NCBI GenBank assembly: GCA_903876875.1 | Contig: CAIRBT010000084.1 | Location: forward strand, 1-42,143 | Reading direction: 5' to 3' | DNA length: 42,143 nucleotides | Source: an uncultured Geobacteraceae bacterium | GTDB taxonomy: Bacteria; Desulfobacterota; Desulfuromonadia; Geobacterales; Pseudopelobacteraceae | Shown here: piece by piece, positions 36,717 to 42,143 of the stretch | How the letters are laid out: the number at the start of each line of letters is the position of its first letter | How positions within the stretch are numbered: the first letter of the stretch is position 1 | Translations under genes and position numbers: made by a program | The notes under the pieces: model-generated | The model's input: only the letters and a program-made list of their open reading frames with translations | Databases searched by the model: none | What the model was told of the DNA's origin: nothing

Positions 36717-37409
36717 GTGACTGATAGAAGTAGTGAATCTCTCGTAGCAGCTGCCAAAGAAACTCTTACCGCCGGTATTGCTGCCTCTGGTGGTCAAGTC
36801 TGGCTTGCCTGTTCCTTCTCGCTGGAGGATGTGGCGATCATAGATATCGCCCACCATGCCGGTATTTCCTTACGAATCTTCGCCTTAGACACCGGTCGGT
36901 TGAATGAGGAAACCTATGAAGTCGCCGATGCTCTGGTGGAGCGTTACCACCTACCGATTGTGTGGTATTTTCCACAACATGGGGCGGTCGAACAGCTGGA
37001 AAGAGCAGACGGCCTCTTTTCATTCCGTGAATCACTGGAAAAACGCCATGTCTGTTGCGGTATTCGTAAGGTAGAACCGTTATCACGGGCACTTCATGGG
37101 GTGAGCGGTTGGGTTACCGGTATGCGCCGGGAACAGAGTATCACCCGTACCGATCTGGTGTCCTTCGGCCCCGATGACCTGAATGGTGGTATTATCAAGA
37201 TCAACCCGCTGCTGGAGTGGCGCGAGGGGGATCTTCTTGCCTATACGGAGAGCAGGCGTCTGCCGAAAAACCGCCTCTATAACCAAGGGTATCGCTCCAT
37301 CGGCTGCGCTCCCTGTACTCGCGCTGTTGAGGCTGGCGAGGATGCCCGTGCCGGTCGTTGGTGGTGGGAAAATCCGGAGCAGAAAGAGTGTGGCTTGCAT
37401 AGAAGGTGA
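36717..37409 (+). CDS. cysH: Assimilatory APS reductase (4Fe-4S type)
   Basis: A 230-residue CysH-type enzyme that reduces adenylylsulfate to sulfite. The PP-loop is weak but the sulfonucleotide fold is clear: ACSFSLEDVAIIDIA, FALDTGRLNEETYEV, KRHVCCGIRKVEPL and the C-terminal KECGLH. Cysteines C113, C114, C197 and C200 give the CC...CxxC pattern that binds the 4Fe-4S cluster of APS reductases, and C225 is the catalytic cysteine. Enzymes lacking this pattern use PAPS, so APS is the likely substrate. The start is GTG at 36717 with AGGAG about ten bases upstream. Sulfite reductase genes are not in the window. Confidence 0.94.
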   Translation: MTDRSSESLVAAAKETLTAGIAASGGQVWLACSFSLEDVAIIDIAHHAGISLRIFALDTGRLNEETYEVADALVERYHLPIVWYFPQHGAVEQLERADGLFSFRESLEKRHVCCGIRKVEPLSRALHGVSGWVTGMRREQSITRTDLVSFGPDDLNGGIIKINPLLEWREGDLLAYTESRRLPKNRLYNQGYRSIGCAPCTRAVEAGEDARAGRWWWENPEQKECGLHRR

Positions 37410-37472
37410 GTAATCGGCTATAGTGGTAGGAGTATCATCTACTAACCGGTTGAAAGAATTCCGGAAGCCACT

Positions 37473-38465
37473 ATGACTCAGAAAAGCATTATTACCAGTT
37501 ATATACTTGCCCTGATGGCACTGCTGCTGGTGTTACACTTTCATCTGCTTCCCGCTGTTATAGCGGGGTTGGCGGTGCATGTCCTCACCGGTAAGGTGGC
37601 ACGGAAACTGCCGACCGACGGCAGCACCCTCGCCCATGAAGTTGCCCTCGGCCTGGTGGCACTCATCGTGGCCATGGGGCTCTTTGGCGTCGGTTTTGGA
37701 CTCTGGTCTTTTTTGCACAGCCACCATGGGGTGACCGAACTTCTGTCGGTGGTTGCTGAGACCGTAGACCACTTGAAACGCACCTTGCCGACCAATCTTG
37801 CCCAACTGCTTCCTGACACGGTGGATGAGCTTCAGGCCAGGCTTGCCGATCTGGTTCGTGAACATGGTCGGCATCTGTCGGCGGTCGGCATGGAGGGTGT
37901 GTTAACCCTGGCTCATGTGCTGCTTGGGATGGTAGTGGGGGGGATGACCGCACTCCACTCCTTTGCCGCCACCCCCTCATGGCCACCTCTTGCCGCAGCC
38001 CTGTCCAGCCGTCTGAGTAATCTGACCGATTCATTTGAAAAAGTTGTCTTTGCCCAAGTGAAGATTTCCCTGCTCAACTCCCTGCTAACCGCCCTCTATC
38101 TGGTGGTAATTCTGCCCCTCTGCGGCATCCATCTCCCCATGGTTACGCTGCTGATCATCTTTACCTTCCTTTCCGGCATGTTGCCGGTGGTTGGCAATCT
38201 TGTCTCCAATGCGGTGATTGTCGTTATTAGTCTCGGCATCTCACCCGGTGTGGGGGGAGCGTCAACCATTTTTCTCGTAGTAATTCATAAACTGGAATAT
38301 TTTACCAATGCCCGTATTGTCGGGGGTGAAGTACACGCCCGCGCTTGGGAATTACTCTGTGCCATGCTGCTGATGGAGGCAATGTTCGGTATTGGCGGCA
38401 TGGTAGCCGCCCCCATCGCCTATGCCTGGTTGAAGACTGAGTTGAAAATGTTGGAACTGGTGTGA
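37473..38465 (+). CDS. AI-2E/PerM family transporter-like membrane protein
   Basis: A 330-residue membrane protein of the AI-2E/PerM family. About seven to eight hydrophobic segments are visible, with the long central hydrophilic region (about 90-150) and the C-terminal block FTFLSGMLPVVGNLVSNAVIVVISLGI and EYFTNARIVGGEVHARAWELLCAMLLMEAMFGIGGMVAAPIAY, typical of the family. The actual substrate of most members is unknown, and autoinducer export should not be assumed. It starts 63 bases after cysH with a GGAAG-type ribosome binding site. Cotranscription with the sulfate operon is possible. Confidence 0.87.
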   Translation: MTQKSIITSYILALMALLLVLHFHLLPAVIAGLAVHVLTGKVARKLPTDGSTLAHEVALGLVALIVAMGLFGVGFGLWSFLHSHHGVTELLSVVAETVDHLKRTLPTNLAQLLPDTVDELQARLADLVREHGRHLSAVGMEGVLTLAHVLLGMVVGGMTALHSFAATPSWPPLAAALSSRLSNLTDSFEKVVFAQVKISLLNSLLTALYLVVILPLCGIHLPMVTLLIIFTFLSGMLPVVGNLVSNAVIVVISLGISPGVGGASTIFLVVIHKLEYFTNARIVGGEVHARAWELLCAMLLMEAMFGIGGMVAAPIAYAWLKTELKMLELV

Positions 38466-38538
38466 TTTTTGTCTGGTAAGTTTAAATGTTTGTTGCTATT
38501 TTGCCACAAATATCCCGTTAAAAAAGGACGAATTCCAT

Positions 38539-40398
38539 ATGAATAACCGTAGAGCATCTCTGTTGTATTCCCTCGCTATTATCTGCTTGGTTGTTACGAC
38601 TGTTTCAGCTGGTCAGTTGGATGACTACTACTTGAAGGCCTTTGAAGAGTCCCCGGTATCGGTTGTTGAGAAGGCGGTGCTGCTGCCGGTTGATAGTGCA
38701 ACAGCAGACCCACCCCATTGCGGTATGCCGCTCAAGCATGGGTTAAAGCGCGACTGGAATCAACTGGAATCGGCAACTCAGAAAACTTTGGCTAAACAGT
38801 TGGCTCTGCCAGCATTGTCGGGGACAGAGCTAACGTATCCTTCACAACATTTTGTCATTCATTACACAACAAGTGGCATCGACGCTCCTAATGTTACCGG
38901 TGCCAACGGAATTAATTACTACACAGGACTTGGCTTGAATGATACTACTGCGTGGGCAGCTAACGTCTCGGAAACTTTTGAAAATGTTTATATGGAATCT
39001 GGAAATCGTGGCTATCACATGCCACCGAATTCACCGTATCATATTTACCTGAAAAATCTCAGTACCGAAAATCAGTACGGTAATACAACGCCAGCAGATT
39101 ACATGTCAACGCCGAGCTATCCCTATGCGTATAGCAGTTTTATACAAATTGATAAAGATTTTACTAATTATAGGTTTAGTCCAAACACCTATTCACCGCT
39201 TAAGTTAACGCAAATCACTGCGGCTCATGAGTTTCATCATGCCATGCAGAATGCGTATAACTACCATTTTGATGTATGGTATGCAGAAGCTTCCTCAAAC
39301 TGGTATGAGGATGAACTGTACGACAATGTAAATCAAGATTATAATTGTCTTGGCAACTGGATAGGGAGTAGTAGCAAATCTCTCGATATAGCGGTCACGA
39401 CTGCAAGCCAAACACTTGAAGCTGGCTATTCTCGCTGGATTTTTAACCGCTTTATGGCAGAAAACCATAATACTATTTCTGTTGTCAAAAGTTTTTGGGA
39501 AGCTCTCCGCGCACTTCCAAGCCCCGATGGTTATAGTGATATCCCCATGGCACCGGTTATGAATGATGTGCTGACTTCGTCCTATGGCAGTACGTTGGCC
39601 AAAGAATTCTTTGGTTTTACAAAGCGGGTGTATAATCATGCTGCTTGGACGAGCCACACCAATGAAATTGGAAAAATACCTTCGTTTTCACCGATTGCGA
39701 CTTATACAGTCTATCCAGTTAATATAAATAATATTTCTAAGCCAACAGTGTCACTACCTCATTATTCGTTTGCCTATTATAAATTTACTCCCTCAAATAC
39801 AACACTCACAATTACTATTAATAAAACAAGTGGTATTCAGGCTGCGGTATTTAAAAAGGTAGGTGGAGTAATTACGGAGGTTTCGTCAAATTTAGCCGGT
39901 ACCGTATACACAGTAGATGGTTTCTCTACCATGAGTCAGGTAAACGATGAGGTCGTCCTGCTTCTGGCAAATACGAGTACCAGCAAAAATGACCATCAGG
40001 CAACGTTTAGTACTGATGGTTCTGTTGCTCCGGTTACGGAGCCAACCGCTGGCTCAGCATATGATGTAGTACCTTCCTCTTCTGTCGCCAGCTGTTTCAT
40101 CGCCACTGCCGCCTACGGCAGTTATCTCCACCCTACGGTACACTTATTACGTGACTTCCGGGATCAGCATCTGCTGACTCACCGGTGGGGGAGGGCGTTT
40201 GTCGCTTTCTACTATCGTCATAGTCCGCCGGTGGCTGATTTTATCTCCCACCATGACCTGCTGCGGTTACTGGTGCGCATCCTGCTGACGCCCATTGTCT
40301 GCCTGGTTGCCTATCCACTGCTGTCACTTGCTCTGCTGCTCGGGATGGGGTGCGGAACCATACTCTTTATTCGGCGGCTGCGCCTTAAAACGACGTGA
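38539..40398 (+). CDS. Secreted MXAN_6640-type zinc metalloprotease with CFI-box C-terminus
   Basis: A 619-residue exported protein. A signal peptide covers residues 1 to about 25 (LLYSLAIICLVVTTVSA). The zinc motif is HEFHH (H230, E231, H234), with E250 in VWYAEASSNWYEDELY as the probable third ligand, as in gluzincins. A beta-rich region (about 390-505) follows. The C-terminus starts at C519 with the CFI-box, CFIATAAYGSYLHP, LRDFRDQHLL, GRAFVAFYYRHSPPVADFI, then a hydrophobic anchor (about 575-610) and an Arg-rich end. CFI-box C-termini are known sorting-type modules in related bacteria, though their partner is unclear. By eye the middle of the gene is richer in A and T than its ends, suggesting a mosaic. 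The stop is four bases from the convergent gene. Confidence 0.85.
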   Translation: MNNRRASLLYSLAIICLVVTTVSAGQLDDYYLKAFEESPVSVVEKAVLLPVDSATADPPHCGMPLKHGLKRDWNQLESATQKTLAKQLALPALSGTELTYPSQHFVIHYTTSGIDAPNVTGANGINYYTGLGLNDTTAWAANVSETFENVYMESGNRGYHMPPNSPYHIYLKNLSTENQYGNTTPADYMSTPSYPYAYSSFIQIDKDFTNYRFSPNTYSPLKLTQITAAHEFHHAMQNAYNYHFDVWYAEASSNWYEDELYDNVNQDYNCLGNWIGSSSKSLDIAVTTASQTLEAGYSRWIFNRFMAENHNTISVVKSFWEALRALPSPDGYSDIPMAPVMNDVLTSSYGSTLAKEFFGFTKRVYNHAAWTSHTNEIGKIPSFSPIATYTVYPVNINNISKPTVSLPHYSFAYYKFTPSNTTLTITINKTSGIQAAVFKKVGGVITEVSSNLAGTVYTVDGFSTMSQVNDEVVLLLANTSTSKNDHQATFSTDGSVAPVTEPTAGSAYDVVPSSSVASCFIATAAYGSYLHPTVHLLRDFRDQHLLTHRWGRAFVAFYYRHSPPVADFISHHDLLRLLVRILLTPIVCLVAYPLLSLALLLGMGCGTILFIRRLRLKTT

Positions 40399-40402
40399 TT
40401 GC

Positions 40403-41911
40403 TTAAGGAATAAACTCCTTGGTCATCATAATTATCGTTCCCCCCTTGCCATCCGGCTTCAAGATGCAGAGTGCTTTATGGGCAGGGAGGGGGACTTTTG
40501 TGGTTAAGGCTCTACCTATCTTCCGATAGGCGGCATTCAAAGCTTCAATGATCTCTACATCGGCAATAACCTCTTCCGACTTCTTGCTGTAAATAAACCA
40601 GTCACCGGTTTCTTTTCTGTACAGTGCTTTTTCGGCAACCCCGTTGCGTAGCCTATTTAATTTTTCTGCCACTGGAACCGGTGTTACTGCTGTTGTTACT
40701 GGTGCTACTGCGGTTTCAGCCCCCTTGTGCGCTCCAGGGGCACCACCATGGGGGGCAGCCGCGGCTCCGTGCGGGGCAGCAGCAGCGGGAGTACCGTGTG
40801 CTGCCGTTGTGGGTGCTCCATGGGGGGGCTGCTCAGCGGTTTTTTCTGCCGTCGCTTGCTCTGGTTGTGGGTGTTCCTCTTGGTGGGGTGCCTGTGCGAT
40901 TGATTTGGTAATGTTCTTGTCATACTCTGACAGCTTCTTCGTAAGGCTGGTAATGTTGGTCATGACCGCCGTACCGGTTGTCGTCTGATCACGCTGAAGA
41001 CCAATCAACGAAACAAACATATATATCTGAAAAATAACAAGTGTTGCCAGAAGGAGCAGTGAGCCCGCCAGAAACATTCTTGACAGTGCTTTTTTACCGC
41101 TACTATTGGCAGAAATGACCTCCATTTCAGCGGCGAGTAATTCGTAATTGACTGAAATACTGTTAATTAATGTGGTCAGGCGCTCGGTCTCTCCGTCCAT
41201 ACTACCGATTTTGGCCGAAATATAGCGGGTGTCCGTGAGGGATTCCTGCAGGGTGTCCAGTATTTTTTGCAGTTCCGGGTTAGTGGGAGGTTGAATCCCC
41301 ATAACATTACCACGATCAAATTCGACTTCCGGTTTACCCAGCGTCATTATGGTAGAGCGGGGAAGCATCTCTCTGAATGAAGTTGGACCTGTTGCTCTCT
41401 CATCCTCTTCCTCTTCAATTTCGTCGATTTCTTCTAAGTCAGCTTCCTCGTCATCTGCTGCCGTAACAGTATTTTTTAACTCAGCTTCCTCTTCCTCATC
41501 ATCCTCTGCTGCTACGGCGACTTCTTCTCGCACGTCTTCCTCGTCCCCTTCTTCAGGCGATTTAATAAGCGCTATTCGCTCAGCTTTTTCGTCCTCAGCT
41601 GCTTCAACGCTTTCTTCTCTCTTCTCTTCCACACCATCCGTTTCGACGGTATCATTAGCTCTCGCCGTATTAGCAGCCGGAGGGAGTGGAGTCGTCACGT
41701 TATCTTCCGGTTCCTGAGTTGGTTCGGGTTTGGTCTCGGAATCGGGTTCTTGTTCCGGTTCTTGATCAGGTTCCGGTTCGGAAACAGTGGCTGTGGTATC
41801 GGTTGTATCGTTCTCCGTAACCAGCTCTTCATCCGTAACGGAGTCGGGAGATATGGCGTTTTCGTCGTCGGACGCGGGAGTAATCGACGCTTCTTCAGAA
41901 GAACTGTTCAT
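40403..41911 (-). CDS. Acidic single-pass membrane protein of unknown function
   Basis: A 502-residue protein I cannot assign to a family. The N-terminal about 190 residues are very acidic and low in complexity (EEGDEEDVREE, EDDEEEEAEL, EEIEEEEDERAT-like runs). After a coiled-coil-like region, one membrane segment lies at about 278-304 (MFLAGSLLLLATLVIFQIYMFVSLIGL). It is followed by a Pro/Ala/His-rich linker with repeated PHG/AHG units (about 370-410) and a compact C-terminal domain (ALYRKETGDWFIYSKKSEEVIADVEIIEALNAAYRKIGRAL). The acidic part would be cytoplasmic if the segment is a simple anchor. I chose the ATG at 41911, with GGAG eight bases upstream; the longer frame to 41959 has none. 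It converges on the metalloprotease gene with a four-base gap. Function unknown. Confidence 0.7.
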   Translation of the reverse strand: MNSSSEEASITPASDDENAISPDSVTDEELVTENDTTDTTATVSEPEPDQEPEQEPDSETKPEPTQEPEDNVTTPLPPAANTARANDTVETDGVEEKREESVEAAEDEKAERIALIKSPEEGDEEDVREEVAVAAEDDEEEEAELKNTVTAADDEEADLEEIDEIEEEEDERATGPTSFREMLPRSTIMTLGKPEVEFDRGNVMGIQPPTNPELQKILDTLQESLTDTRYISAKIGSMDGETERLTTLINSISVNYELLAAEMEVISANSSGKKALSRMFLAGSLLLLATLVIFQIYMFVSLIGLQRDQTTTGTAVMTNITSLTKKLSEYDKNITKSIAQAPHQEEHPQPEQATAEKTAEQPPHGAPTTAAHGTPAAAAPHGAAAAPHGGAPGAHKGAETAVAPVTTAVTPVPVAEKLNRLRNGVAEKALYRKETGDWFIYSKKSEEVIADVEIIEALNAAYRKIGRALTTKVPLPAHKALCILKPDGKGGTIIMMTKEFIP

Positions 41912-42143
41912 GATAGTTACTCCAATCATCGCAGTAGTGGCAGTTAAATTTTTACACACTATCCCAGCTGTTTCAGCGTGTCAACAGCAGCAGTGAACTT
42001 GATAAACCGAATCGCGAAAATTTTGGCCCTAAACTCACGAAAACGCCAAATCAACTGTTTTCATATTTTGAACCTGCCGTATCATATTTTTGATTGATTT
42101 ACATCTTTTTGAACAGTCCACCAGCAAGCCTGTCAAAGTCGAA
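41912..42143. other. AT-rich non-coding end of window
   Basis: This stretch holds the upstream region of the acidic membrane protein gene and ends in AAGCCTGTCAAAGTCGAA, which resembles, in the opposite orientation, the AGTCCGACAGGCT motif near 123-136. The segment CGAATCGCGAAAATTTT (42009-42025) also recalls GAATTTTCGCGACGATTC near 101-118. No gene, tRNA or clear promoter is visible. Confidence 0.35.

Noticed and set aside
41349-41717. Serine-rich plus-strand frame
   Set aside because: It is the complement of the acidic Glu/Asp-coding stretch of the membrane protein gene.

Overview
The window looks like chromosomal DNA from an anaerobic or microaerophilic deltaproteobacterium, most likely a Geobacter/Pelobacter-type member of the Desulfuromonadia. 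This is an inference from protein style: a CFI-box C-terminal module, a CheB-CheR sensor hybrid, an AmmeMemoRadiSam radical SAM enzyme, DUF2892-rhodanese genes behind an RND pump, and a likely sigma-54 promoter. No rRNA, tRNA, CRISPR array, complete insertion sequence or phage module is visible. Genes are tightly packed in short operons on both strands.

Layout. Positions 1-448 hold a repeat-like non-coding stretch and the 3' remnant of a gene. 449-2427 encode a sugar nucleotidyltransferase and GalE. 2405-9024 (minus) encode an 1801-residue CheB-CheR-PAS-histidine kinase-receiver-receiver-HPt hybrid followed by an overlapping MFS transporter. 9111-10406 (minus) is a PaaK-like adenylate-forming ligase, divergent from DUF445 and PhnA/YjdM genes (10525-12136). 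12230-18453 is an efflux operon (outer-membrane channel, lipoprotein adaptor, RND pump) ending in a DUF2892 membrane protein and a rhodanese. 18518-19987 pairs an Rrf2 regulator with cysteine synthase CysK and ends in a strong terminator. 20058-26554 (minus) is a second tripartite RND pump preceded by its TetR regulator, with a perfect 18-bp palindrome as likely operator. 26704-29334 hold YaeQ, an HDOD protein and a cytoplasmic papain-like peptidase, the last behind a sigma-54-type promoter set among several inverted repeats. 29397-33743 (minus) run amrS-serA-lgt-ferritin-DUF1450. 33953-37409 form a sulfate assimilation operon cysT-cysW-cysA-cysH. The window ends with a PerM/AI-2E-like membrane protein, a CFI-box zinc metalloprotease, and a convergent acidic single-pass membrane protein of unknown function.

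How the parts connect. Sulfur assimilation is the clearest theme: sulfate uptake, APS reduction, cysteine synthesis, serine synthesis (SerA supplies the carbon skeleton), an Rrf2 regulator next to cysK and a rhodanese. The sulfate importer has no binding protein gene beside it. Several gene starts were moved from the longest reading frame to an internal ATG or GTG with a good ribosome binding site, as stated per gene. The most interesting non-coding region is 28341-28540: a possible mutually exclusive RNA switch or small palindromic element, followed by a sigma-54 promoter bracketed by a perfect 10-bp inverted repeat.
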